From Paractinoplanes bogorensis (GTDB lineage Bacteria; Actinomycetota; Actinomycetes; Mycobacteriales; Micromonosporaceae), in contig NZ_JAHKKG010000005.1 of NCBI RefSeq assembly GCF_018829635.1, positions 496,001 to 560,000 of the forward strand: DNA of 64,000 nucleotides. Reading direction: 5' to 3'. This document shows, in pieces, positions 43,053 through 51,133 of this stretch; within the stretch, counting starts at the first letter, position 1; each line of letters starts with the position of its first letter. Both the position numbers and the translations under genes were made by a program. The notes under the pieces were generated by a model. It saw nothing but the letters and a program-made list of their open reading frames with translations, was not told the DNA's origin and searched no databases.

Positions 43053-43744
43053 GCGAGCACGACAACGAGCTGCTCGGCGCGTACGTCCTGGGTGTGCTCG
43101 AACCGGACGAGCGGGCCGGGGTGCAGACCCACCTGGACGGCTGCGAGCAGTGCCGCAAGGAGGTCGGCGAGCTCCGCGAGATGGAGGCCGCGCTCGGCGA
43201 GCTGCCGCCCGAGGCGCTCATCGACGGCCCGCCGGTCGACGGCGAGCTGCTGCTGCAGCGCACCCTCAAGCAGGTGCGCGGGGAACGTACCCGCGGCGAG
43301 CGGCAGCGGCAGGCCGTCTGGCTGTCCGCGGCCGCGGTGGTCGCGGTGGCCGTGCTCGGCGGTGGCGTGCTGCTGGGCCGGGGCACAGCGCCGTCCGAAC
43401 CGGTCGCCGGGGGTGAGGTCGTCCCGACGGTCGGCTCCGACGTCCGTACGGGCTCGGCGACCGACTCCGGCACCGGCGCCACGATGACCGTGGCCCTGAG
43501 CCCGGCCGCCGGCTGGGTGCGGGTGCACGCGGCCGTCAGCGGCATCGCGGCGGGCGAGCAGTGCCGTCTCATCGTGGTGGCCAAGGACGGCTCCCGCCGC
43601 GAGGCCGGCAGCTGGCTGGTCTCCGAGAAGGCGGCCACCGAGGGCGGCACGGTCGACGGATCCGCCCTGGTCGCCCCGGCCGACGTCGCCTCCGTGCAGG
43701 TGGAGACGTTCGCCGGCCGCCCGCTGGTGACCGTGCCGGTCTAG
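43049..43744 (+). CDS. Anti-sigma factor with HxxxCxxC zinc finger and one membrane helix
   Basis: The 231-residue protein has a cytoplasmic anti-sigma domain (LLGAYVLGVLEPDERAGVQ, then HLDGCEQC, the zinc-binding HxxxCxxC of ZAS proteins, ~residues 29-36). It continues with a linker containing LPPEALIDGPP, a membrane helix (~91-113, LSAAAVVAVAVLGGGVLLG) and an extracytoplasmic RskA-like domain. It would hold the ECF factor at the membrane until an outside signal. ATG overlaps the sigma stop. Its stop shares CTAG with the convergent FAD oxidase gene. Confidence 0.9.
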   Translation: MSEHDNELLGAYVLGVLEPDERAGVQTHLDGCEQCRKEVGELREMEAALGELPPEALIDGPPVDGELLLQRTLKQVRGERTRGERQRQAVWLSAAAVVAVAVLGGGVLLGRGTAPSEPVAGGEVVPTVGSDVRTGSATDSGTGATMTVALSPAAGWVRVHAAVSGIAAGEQCRLIVVAKDGSRREAGSWLVSEKAATEGGTVDGSALVAPADVASVQVETFAGRPLVTVPV

Positions 43745-45048
43745 ATCGCCTTGCCCGGGTTCAGGATGTGGCCCGGGTCGAACAGGGCCTTGATGCGGCG
43801 CTGGAGGTCGTGGCTCACCGGCCCGGCCTCCCGCGCCAGCCATGCCCGTTTGAGGGTGCCGATGCCGTGCTCGCCGGTCAGGGTGCCGCCGAGCGACAGG
43901 GCCAGGGCGAAGATGTCGTCGGCGGCGCGGGTGACGGCGTCCGGGATCGTGGTGGCGGCCGGGTCGGCCACGATGATCGGGTGCAGGTTGCCGTCGCCGG
44001 CGTGGGCGAGCGTGCAGATGGGCACGTCGTGGCGGGCGGCGATGGCGGCGATGGCGGTCACCGCTTCGGCCAGGCGGGAGCGGGGGACGGCGATGTCCTC
44101 GATCAGCGGGCGGCCCAGCCGTTCGATCGCGGGCAGCGCCCGACGTCTCGCCGCCAGCAGCGCGGCCGGGTCGTCGCTCACCTCGACCGTACGGGCGGTC
44201 TCGGCCAGGACCTTCTCAGCCACCAGTTCGTCGCCGGGGGCGTCGGTCTGGACGATCAGCAGGGCGCCGGCGTCGTCGAAGCCGCCGATTGCGCGCAGGG
44301 TGGCCGCGTCGAGCAGTTCGGCCATCGCGGGTTGGATGCGGGCCGAGGTCAGCGCCACGGCGGCCGCGGCTGCGCGGGCGACGTCGTCGAAGGTCGCGGC
44401 CAGGGTGACCGCGGCGCGGGGGAGCGGGCGCAGGCGCAGGGTCGCCTCCACCACCACGCCGAGCGTGCCCTCCGAACCGACGATCAGGCCGGTCAGGTCG
44501 TACCCGGAAACGCCTTTGAGGGTGGACCGCCCGGTGCGCAGGCGGCTGCCGTCGGCGAGCACGACCTCCAGGCCGAGGACGGCGTCGCGGGTGACCCCGT
44601 ACTTGGCGCAGCGCAGGCCGCCGGCGTTGGTGGCGATGTTGCCGCCGATGGTCGAGATCTCGAAGCTGGCCGGGTCGGGCGCATAGCTCAGGCCGACGGC
44701 GGTGGCCGCCCGGTCGAGGTCGGCCGTGATGACGCCGGGCTCGACCACCGCGGTGCCGTCGTCCGCGTCGAGGGCCACGATCCGGTTCATCCGGCTCAGA
44801 TCGAGCACCACCGTGCCCGCGCCGGCCGTGGTCGCGCCGGTCAGCGCGGTTCCGGCGCCGCGTGGGACCACCGCCGTACGGGCCGCGTTCGCCAGCCGTA
44901 GCGTCCGCGCGACCTCCTCCGCACCGGCCGGGAAGAGCACGGCCGACGGCAGGCCGGGCGGGGCCCACCCGGAGCGGTCGGCCGACTTCGCGCGCAAAAT
45001 GTTCGGATCGACGGAAAAGGCGACGCCGCTGCCTACCCACCAGCTCAC
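43741..45048 (-). CDS. FAD-linked oxidase, glycolate oxidase / D-lactate dehydrogenase type
   Basis: The 435-residue protein of the GlcD family has the FAD-binding PRGAGTALTGA (~residue 65), GGNIATNAGGLRCAKYGVTR (~130) and the C-terminal HAGDGNLHP and GTLTGEHGIGTLKR. It oxidises a 2-hydroxy acid; the substrate is unknown. GTG at 45048 overlaps the stop of the ketopantoate-reductase fusion. It ends the minus-strand operon 47494-43741. Confidence 0.9.
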   Translation of the reverse strand: MSWWVGSGVAFSVDPNILRAKSADRSGWAPPGLPSAVLFPAGAEEVARTLRLANAARTAVVPRGAGTALTGATTAGAGTVVLDLSRMNRIVALDADDGTAVVEPGVITADLDRAATAVGLSYAPDPASFEISTIGGNIATNAGGLRCAKYGVTRDAVLGLEVVLADGSRLRTGRSTLKGVSGYDLTGLIVGSEGTLGVVVEATLRLRPLPRAAVTLAATFDDVARAAAAAVALTSARIQPAMAELLDAATLRAIGGFDDAGALLIVQTDAPGDELVAEKVLAETARTVEVSDDPAALLAARRRALPAIERLGRPLIEDIAVPRSRLAEAVTAIAAIAARHDVPICTLAHAGDGNLHPIIVADPAATTIPDAVTRAADDIFALALSLGGTLTGEHGIGTLKRAWLAREAGPVSHDLQRRIKALFDPGHILNPGKAI

Positions 45049-46844
45049 GCCGGATCGCCCTTTTCGAGGGGCCGGTCCGGGTCGGACGACCAGGCCGACC
45101 ACGAGCCCGGATACAGCGCCGCGTCGATCCCGGCGATGGTCAGCGCCGCGATCTCGTGCGCCGCGGTGACCCCGGATCCGCAGTAGACGCCGACCGGGCC
45201 CGCGACGTCCTGGAAGCGCTCCGCGAGCTCCGGGGTCTTCAGGAACCGGCCGTCGGCCAGGTTGCCGGTGGTGGGCTTGTTGACCGCGCCCGGGATGTGC
45301 CCGGCCCGCGGGTCGATCGGCTCGACATCGCCCCGGTAGCGTTCGGCCGCGCGGGCGTCGATCAGCGTCCCCGACCCGGGCCGCGCGGCCGCCTCGTCGG
45401 CGGTGAGCGTGGGCAGATGACCCGGCGTGAGCGTGATGTCTCCGCCCGGCTGGGGACGGGCCTCGCCCGGCACCGCGGCGTGCCCGGCGGCGGTCCAGGC
45501 GGCCAGTCCGCCGTCGAGGATCCGCACGTCGGGGACCCCGGCCCAGCGCAGCAGCCACCACGCCCGGGCCGCGGACAGGCCGCCGTTGTCGTCGTAGACC
45601 ACCACGCCCCGCCCGCGGGTGATGCCCCACCGGCGGGCCGAGGCCTGCAGGTCCTCGACGGTGGGCAGGGGATGGCGACCCTCGCCCTCTCCGGCCAGCT
45701 CGGTGTCGAGGTCGACGTAGACCGCGCCCGGGATGTGCCCGGCGCGGTAGTGGTCGGCGCCGTGCGGGTCGCCCAGCTTCCAGCGCACGTCGAGCAGCAC
45801 CGGCGGCGGGGGCGGCTCGGCCACGCGGGCGTAGAGCTCGTCCACGCCGATCAGCACCGACGCCCGATGCCGCTCGGCGCCGACCGTGGCGGCCAGGTCG
45901 TCCTCGCCGAGCGAACCGGCCGGGGTGCCCGCCGCGGCGGCGCGGTGCACGCGGGCCTGGACGGCGGCGTTCAGCGGGGCCGACCGGCCGTGCAGCCGGG
46001 CCAGCAGCACGATCTCGCCGCTCAGGTAGTCGATCTCGGTGCGGGTGCCGCGGGCCAGGCTCTGCCAGGTGGAGTTGCGGCCGCGGTCGCGCCCGGGGAT
46101 CTCGGCCACCGAGAACGGGACGTCCGGGCGGGGCGCGGGAGTGATGCCGGCCGCGGCGAACACGGACCGGGCCTCCTCGCGCAGGGCTTCGATCGCGGCG
46201 TCGCGGGCCGCCGAGGGCGGGTAGAGCGCGTCGAGCCCGTTGACCAGATTGCCGAGCAGCTTGGTTGCCTTGTGCCCGACGATGTCATCGGTGACATATG
46301 TCGGGATGGCCGCCTGGCGCAGGTCAGCCGCAACCTCTTCGGCGCGGGAATCGGCTCCGGACGGGAATCGGCCCAGCCACACCACGGCCGGAGCGGGCGC
46401 GGCCGGGTTCACCACCTCACCGGCGACCAGATACTGCGCCGGAATCCAGATGACCGCACCGAGCACGGTCGCGAACGAGCGCAGCGCGAGCCGCTCGTTG
46501 ACGAGCCCGTTCTGCAGGGTGACGGCGGGCAGGGCGGCCGCCGCGGTGGTGCCTCCCCGCACGGGCTGCCAGGCCCATTCCCGTACGGCCTCGGCCGTGT
46601 CCTGGGCCTTGGTGGCGAACACGAGCACGTCGTCAGCCGTCAGCGAGACCTCGGCCGGCCCGGCGGCGACCGGGATGTCGACCCGGTGCTCGCCGTCCGG
46701 GCGTACGTAACGAAGGCCCCGGGCCCGGATCGCCGCCAGCTGGGCCCCACGGGCGATCAGGAGCGTGGTGATCCCGGCCCGATGCAGTTCGGCGGCCAGG
46801 GTCGCGCCGACCGCGCCCGCCCCGACGATGACGTATCGGCTCAT
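45045..46844 (-). CDS. Ketopantoate reductase (ApbA/PanE) fused to a rhodanese-type sulfurtransferase
   Basis: A single 599-residue frame holds an N-terminal ketopantoate-reductase-like dehydrogenase (residues ~1-315, GAGAVGATLAAEL dinucleotide loop, VTLQNGLVNE, GHKATKLLGNLVNGLDAL). A C-terminal two-domain sulfurtransferase (~330-599) follows, with DHYRAGHIPGAVYVD and the catalytic VYCGSGVTAAHE (~residue 554), of the 3-mercaptopyruvate sulfurtransferase type. No stop or ribosome site separates the halves. GTGA and ATGA overlaps tie it to both neighbours. The fusion suggests reduction of a 2-keto acid linked to sulfur transfer; this is inference. Confidence 0.88.
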   Translation of the reverse strand: MSRYVIVGAGAVGATLAAELHRAGITTLLIARGAQLAAIRARGLRYVRPDGEHRVDIPVAAGPAEVSLTADDVLVFATKAQDTAEAVREWAWQPVRGGTTAAAALPAVTLQNGLVNERLALRSFATVLGAVIWIPAQYLVAGEVVNPAAPAPAVVWLGRFPSGADSRAEEVAADLRQAAIPTYVTDDIVGHKATKLLGNLVNGLDALYPPSAARDAAIEALREEARSVFAAAGITPAPRPDVPFSVAEIPGRDRGRNSTWQSLARGTRTEIDYLSGEIVLLARLHGRSAPLNAAVQARVHRAAAAGTPAGSLGEDDLAATVGAERHRASVLIGVDELYARVAEPPPPPVLLDVRWKLGDPHGADHYRAGHIPGAVYVDLDTELAGEGEGRHPLPTVEDLQASARRWGITRGRGVVVYDDNGGLSAARAWWLLRWAGVPDVRILDGGLAAWTAAGHAAVPGEARPQPGGDITLTPGHLPTLTADEAAARPGSGTLIDARAAERYRGDVEPIDPRAGHIPGAVNKPTTGNLADGRFLKTPELAERFQDVAGPVGVYCGSGVTAAHEIAALTIAGIDAALYPGSWSAWSSDPDRPLEKGDPA

Positions 46845-47494
46845 CGCTGCACCTGCGCGATCACCGGCAGATCGGCGCCGAGCCGCAGGCGTTCGAGGAA
46901 CAGCACGACGGTGGCGGCGACCGTCCGGTGGGTCACGTCGTTCAGCACGTCGTGCTTGCCGCCCGCGATGGCCACCAGTGTGCCCGGATACAGCGGGCGG
47001 GCCTCCTCGAGCGGGCTGATCGTGTCGGCGTCGCCGTGCAGCCCGAGCGAGGGCAGCGTGACTCCGGTCGCGGCTTCTCCCGGAGCGACCGAGAGGCCGC
47101 CCCGGAGCGCGCCACCGCCGGTCAGGACCCGCTGGTGGTTGGGGCAGGAGGTACGCGCCTCGACCTCGGCCTCCCAGTTCGTCAGGTTGACCGGCCGGGG
47201 CACGGGGAGGCCGGCCAGCACGATCGCGTCCAGCCCGGGCACCTGACGGGCCGCGAGGTCGAGCGCGACCAGCGCGCCGGTGTCCGACCCGACGATCACC
47301 TTGGGACCGGGCAGGCCGTCGTCCACCAGCAGCTTCTCCACGCCGGCGCGGTCCGGGACGCGGACCCGGTAGCCGTCGGCGGCGATCCGCCGGCCGAACC
47401 GGGCGTACGCCGCGGCGGTCTCACCCCGTCCGGGGGCGACGATGACCGTGCCCCGCGGTGCGATGCCCTCGGGTTCGTCGTAGGCGTTCGTCAT
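46841..47494 (-). CDS. Alpha/beta hydrolase with Asp in the nucleophile position
   Basis: The 217-residue protein has the strand-loop pattern of the alpha/beta hydrolase fold: VIVAPGRGE oxyanion region, VIVGSDTGALVA as nucleophile elbow, LHGDADTISP for the acid and GGKHDVLNDV for the His. The elbow has Asp71 where Ser is usual, as in haloalkane dehalogenases and epoxide hydrolases. ATG at 47494 has GGGAAAGAG upstream. It is the first gene of the minus-strand operon and is divergent from the LysR gene. Confidence 0.75.
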   Translation of the reverse strand: MTNAYDEPEGIAPRGTVIVAPGRGETAAAYARFGRRIAADGYRVRVPDRAGVEKLLVDDGLPGPKVIVGSDTGALVALDLAARQVPGLDAIVLAGLPVPRPVNLTNWEAEVEARTSCPNHQRVLTGGGALRGGLSVAPGEAATGVTLPSLGLHGDADTISPLEEARPLYPGTLVAIAGGKHDVLNDVTHRTVAATVVLFLERLRLGADLPVIAQVQR

Positions 47495-47594
47495 CTCTTT
47501 CCCGTCTATCGACACAGTAGGATATGACCGCCAGCATGACCTGCGAGCCCGGCCGGTGTCCAACGACGATCCCGCATCGGAACCGAACGCGATC

Positions 47595-47615
47595 GCTTAT
47601 CAATGGCTTATCAAT
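47595..47615. promoter_or_regulatory. Two direct repeats GCTTATCAAT upstream of the LysR gene
   Basis: Copies lie at 47595-47604 and 47606-47615, 11 bases apart, i.e. on the same face of the helix. They sit just upstream of the putative -10 of the LysR gene and between the divergent promoters, where a LysR protein typically binds. Confidence 0.5.
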
Positions 47616-47622
47616 TCGTTGT

Positions 47623-47628
47623 TAGCGT
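47623..47628 (+). promoter_or_regulatory. Putative leaderless -10 element of the LysR gene
   Basis: TAGCGT ends 7 bases before the ATG at 47636. This start lacks any Shine-Dalgarno. Confidence 0.5.
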
Positions 47629-47635
47629 CCGGCCC

Positions 47636-48472
47636 ATGGCCCAAGTGCTCGACATCGTCTCGCTCCGCAGCCTGGTCGCCGTGGCCGACTGCGGCGGCTT
47701 CCACCGGGCCGCCACCACCCTGCTGATCAGCCAGTCGGCGGTCAGTCAGCACCTGCGCCGGCTCGAGAAGGTGATCGGCCGCCCGCTGGTCGAGCGCCGG
47801 GGCCGGGGCGCCGCGTTCACCCCCGACGGGCAGGCGCTGCTGGCCGAGGCGCGGCGGATCCTCACCGCCCACGACGACGCGCTGCGCCGGCTGGTCGGGG
47901 CCGAGCGGCCCGCGGTCACCGTCGGCACCACCGAGCACGCCGCCGCGCTGATCCTGCCCGCCGTCGCGGCCGCGCTGCCCGAGCATCAGGTGCGCTTCCG
48001 CATCGACCGGACCCGGCGGCTCGACGACGCCATCGACCGGGGCGCGCTCGACCTGGCCGTCCATCTGGCCGAGGCCTCGTCGTCGCCCGGTGTGCCGGTC
48101 GGGCCGCTCGCGCTGAGCTGGTACGCCGCCCCGGGTTGGGCGCCTCCGGCCGGGCGGGCGTGGCCGGTGGTTGCCATCGAGGAGCCCTGCATGCTGCGCC
48201 GCCGTGCGCTCGCCGCCCTGGCCGCCGAGGGCCTGGATCCGTACGTGGTCTGCGACAGCGGCTACGTCGCGGGTGTGCTGGACGCCGTGCGCAGCGGCCT
48301 CGGCGTGGCCCTGATGGCGACCGCGGCCTCCACTCCGGACGGTGTCGCCGTACGGGAAGACCTGCCCCCGGTCGAGCCGGCCGAGCTGAGCTTCCGGGCC
48401 CGCGCCGGCGCCGACCCGGCTCTCGCGGCGGCCGTCGTCGACGGGCTGCGAACCGCCCTCGCCCTTGCTTAA
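47636..48472 (+). CDS. LysR-family transcriptional regulator
   Basis: The 278-residue protein has an N-terminal winged helix-turn-helix (LRSLVAVADCGGFHRAATTLLISQSAVSQHL) and a C-terminal effector domain with a DLAVHLAEA segment. The sulfonate-use genes follow 28 bases downstream on the same strand. The hydrolase/fusion/oxidase operon starts on the other side, so it may regulate either or both. ATG at 47636 is preferred over the in-frame ATG at 47603 because of the leaderless-type hexamer. Confidence 0.88.
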   Translation: MAQVLDIVSLRSLVAVADCGGFHRAATTLLISQSAVSQHLRRLEKVIGRPLVERRGRGAAFTPDGQALLAEARRILTAHDDALRRLVGAERPAVTVGTTEHAAALILPAVAAALPEHQVRFRIDRTRRLDDAIDRGALDLAVHLAEASSSPGVPVGPLALSWYAAPGWAPPAGRAWPVVAIEEPCMLRRRALAALAAEGLDPYVVCDSGYVAGVLDAVRSGLGVALMATAASTPDGVAVREDLPPVEPAELSFRARAGADPALAAAVVDGLRTALALA

Positions 48473-48500
48473 AACCGATAGGCACGGTAGGAATTAGCGC

Positions 48501-49340
48501 GTGACCACCACGCTCTCCCCTCCCGCTGTCGTGCGGCCGGCCGCACCGGTACCGCGGAGCGACCGCCGCCGCCGGATCGCGCTCCGGGTGCTGGCCCTCG
48601 TCATCCTCTACGGACTGTGGGAGGTGGCCGCCCGTACCACCCGGAACCCCACCTTCATCCCGTCCGCGGGCGCGGTCTGGCACCAGCTGATCCAGACCTC
48701 GACCGTCCACGACGGTGTTCGCGGCTACTCCGGCCACCTGCTGATCGAGCACCTCGGCGTCTCGTTGCGGCGCATCCTGATCGGCTCGGTCATCGGTGTC
48801 GCCGGCGGTCTCGTGCTGGGCGTGCTGATGGGCGTCGTGTCCTGGCTGCGGGTGGTCACCGAGCCGGTCGTCACCTTCGTCCGGGCGCTGCCCCCGCTGG
48901 CCTACTTCAGCCTGTTCATCATCTGGTTCGGCATCGACGAGACCCCGAAGCTGTGGCTGCTCTCCATCGCCGCGCTGCCCCCGGTCGCCGTGGCCACCGC
49001 GGCCGCCGTGCAGGGCGCGCCGACCGGGCTGGTCGAGGCGGCCCGTGCGCTCGGCGCCGGCCGGTGGGCCGTGGTGCGCGACGTGACTCTGCCGAACGCG
49101 CTGCCCGAGATCTTCACCGGGGTGCGCCTCGCGGTCGGCATGGCCTACAGCTCGGTTGTCGCCGCCGAGACCATCAACGGCGTCCCCGGCATCGGCGGCA
49201 TGGTCCGCGACGCCCAGCGCTACTCGCAGACCGACGTCGTCGTGCTCGGACTGTTCGCCATCGGCCTCTCCGGCCTGCTCATCGACGCCCTGCTGCGGAC
49301 GGCCGAGAACCGGCTGATCCCGTGGCGGGGCCGTGCCTAG
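48501..49340 (+). CDS. tauC: Sulfonate/taurine ABC transporter permease
   Basis: The 279-residue permease of the SsuC/TauC type has about six helices and the EAA-like loop EAARALGAGRWAVVRDVTLPNALP (~residues 180-203). GTG at 48501 has AGGAA 7 bases upstream. It moves sulfonates, or possibly nitrate-like anions, together with the next two genes. Assignment to sulfonate rests on the TauD and SsuD genes in the same cluster. Confidence 0.88.
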   Translation: MTTTLSPPAVVRPAAPVPRSDRRRRIALRVLALVILYGLWEVAARTTRNPTFIPSAGAVWHQLIQTSTVHDGVRGYSGHLLIEHLGVSLRRILIGSVIGVAGGLVLGVLMGVVSWLRVVTEPVVTFVRALPPLAYFSLFIIWFGIDETPKLWLLSIAALPPVAVATAAAVQGAPTGLVEAARALGAGRWAVVRDVTLPNALPEIFTGVRLAVGMAYSSVVAAETINGVPGIGGMVRDAQRYSQTDVVVLGLFAIGLSGLLIDALLRTAENRLIPWRGRA

Positions 49341-50379
49341 ACAGGGGTTGTTCCGCAAAATGCGAAAGATCATTGCCCTCGCGTCCGTCCTGGCCCTGGC
49401 GGCCTGCGGCAACGGTGCGGCCAGTGGGGGCGCCGACCCCTCGACGAAATCGATCCGGATCGCCTACCAGGCCTTCCCCAGCGGCGACCTGATCGTCAAG
49501 AACCAGGGCCTGCTCGAGAAGGCGCTGCCCGACTACAAGATAACCTGGACCAAGTTCGACTCCGGCGCCAGCATCAACACCGCCTTCGTGGCCAGGAGCA
49601 TCGACATCGCGGCCATCGGGTCCAGCCCGGTCGCCCGCGGGCTGTCGGCCCCGCTGAACATCCCGTACCAGGTGGCCTTCGTCCTCGACGTCGCCGGGGA
49701 CAACGAGGCGCTCGTCGCCCGCAACGGCAGCGGCGTCACCGACGTCAGGTCGCTCAAGGGCAAGAAGGTGGGTACGCCGTTCGCCTCCACCGCCCACTAC
49801 AGCCTGCTCGCCGCGATCAACCAGGCCGGGCTGAAGGAGGGCGACGTGAACATCGTCGACCTCGAACCGCAGGACATCCAGGCCGCCTGGACGCGCGGGG
49901 ACCTCGACGCGGCGTACACCTGGCTGCCGTCCCTGGCCGAGATCAAAAAGACCGGCCAGGTGCTCATCTCGAGCCGCGAGCTCGCCACCGCGGGCAAGCC
50001 GACCCTCGACCTGGGCGTGGTGTCGACCGACTTCATCACCAACCACCCCGAGGCCGTGGACGCGTGGCGCAAGGTCGAGGCCCAGGCGCTCGAGCTGATC
50101 GCCGCGGACCCGGCCGCCGCGGCCAAGGCGGTCGGCGCCGAGCTCAACCTGAGCCCGGAGGAGGCCCAGGACCAGCTGTCGCAGGGCGTGTTCCTCAAGC
50201 CGGCCGACCTGGCCTCCGACGAGTGGCTGGGCACCCCGGGCAAGGTCGGCAAGCTGGCCGACAACCTGGTCAGCGCGGCCGAGTTCCTCAAGGGCCAGCA
50301 GAAGATCGACGCCGTCCCGGCCCTGGCCGACGTGCAGAAGGCCGTCTACGTGCAGGGGCTCCCCGATGTCCTCAGCTGA
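49333..50379 (+). CDS. tauA: Sulfonate/taurine ABC transporter substrate-binding lipoprotein
   Basis: The 348-residue protein has a signal peptide with lipobox LALAACG and then a TauA/SsuA-like periplasmic-binding fold: IRIAYQAFPSGDLIVKNQGL, FASTAHYSLLAAINQAGL and AAWTRGDLDAAYTWLPSL. GTG at 49333 overlaps the permease stop by 8 bases; ATG at 49360 would leave a classic short signal peptide and is nearly as likely. It binds the sulfonate outside the membrane and hands it to the permease. Confidence 0.88.
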   Translation: MPRQGLFRKMRKIIALASVLALAACGNGAASGGADPSTKSIRIAYQAFPSGDLIVKNQGLLEKALPDYKITWTKFDSGASINTAFVARSIDIAAIGSSPVARGLSAPLNIPYQVAFVLDVAGDNEALVARNGSGVTDVRSLKGKKVGTPFASTAHYSLLAAINQAGLKEGDVNIVDLEPQDIQAAWTRGDLDAAYTWLPSLAEIKKTGQVLISSRELATAGKPTLDLGVVSTDFITNHPEAVDAWRKVEAQALELIAADPAAAAKAVGAELNLSPEEAQDQLSQGVFLKPADLASDEWLGTPGKVGKLADNLVSAAEFLKGQQKIDAVPALADVQKAVYVQGLPDVLS

Positions 50380-51133
50380 CACCGCCATCGAGCTGTCCGA
50401 GGTCGTGCACCGCTACGGCGACGTGACCGCGGTCGGGCCGATCAGCCTGACCGTGCCCGAGGGCGAATTCCTGGTGCTGGTCGGGGCGTCCGGCTGCGGC
50501 AAGAGCACGCTGCTGCGCCTGATCGCCGGTTTCGAGGAACCGACCTTCGGCACCGTACGGGCGGCCGGCGAACCGCCCGTACCCGGGCGCGGCGCCGGAT
50601 TGGTCTTCCAGCAGCCCCGCCTCTTCCCGTGGCGCAGCGTCGGCGGCAACGTCGCGCTGGCCCTGAAATACGCGGGCCTGCCCGCCACGCCCGCGCATGT
50701 GGACGCGCTGCTGGCCCGGGTCGGCCTGCACGACGTGGCCCGCCGCCGCACCTGGCAGATCAGCGGCGGCCAGCAGCAACGCGTCGCCATCGCCCGCGCC
50801 CTGGCCGTCGAGAACCCGCTGCTGCTGCTCGACGAACCGTTCGCCGCCCTCGACGCGCTCACCCGTGAACGCCTCCAGGAAGACCTGCGCGGATTTTCCC
50901 AGGGCCGGACGTCCGTCTTCGTCACCCACAGCGTCGACGAGGCCGTCTTCCTCGGCACCCGCGTGGTCGTGCTCACCCCGCGCCCGGGCCGGATCGCCCT
51001 CGACCTGCCCATCCCGTTGCCCCGCACCGGCATCACCCCCGACGAGTTGCGCCGCCGGCCCGACTTCGCCGCCCTGCGCGCCGAAGTGGGAGCGGCCGTC
51101 CGAACCCGTTCCACCGAGGAGGTCCCCGCATGA
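50366..51133 (+). CDS. tauB: Sulfonate/taurine ABC transporter ATP-binding protein
   Basis: The 255-residue ATPase has Walker A GASGCGKST (~residues 39-47), signature ISGGQQQRVAIARAL and Walker B LLLLDEPF, followed by the switch His in VFVTHSVDEA. It is of the SsuB/TauB/NrtD subfamily. ATG lies 14 bases before the end of tauA and the gene overlaps tauD by ATGA. Confidence 0.93.
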   Translation: MSSADTAIELSEVVHRYGDVTAVGPISLTVPEGEFLVLVGASGCGKSTLLRLIAGFEEPTFGTVRAAGEPPVPGRGAGLVFQQPRLFPWRSVGGNVALALKYAGLPATPAHVDALLARVGLHDVARRRTWQISGGQQQRVAIARALAVENPLLLLDEPFAALDALTRERLQEDLRGFSQGRTSVFVTHSVDEAVFLGTRVVVLTPRPGRIALDLPIPLPRTGITPDELRRRPDFAALRAEVGAAVRTRSTEEVPA

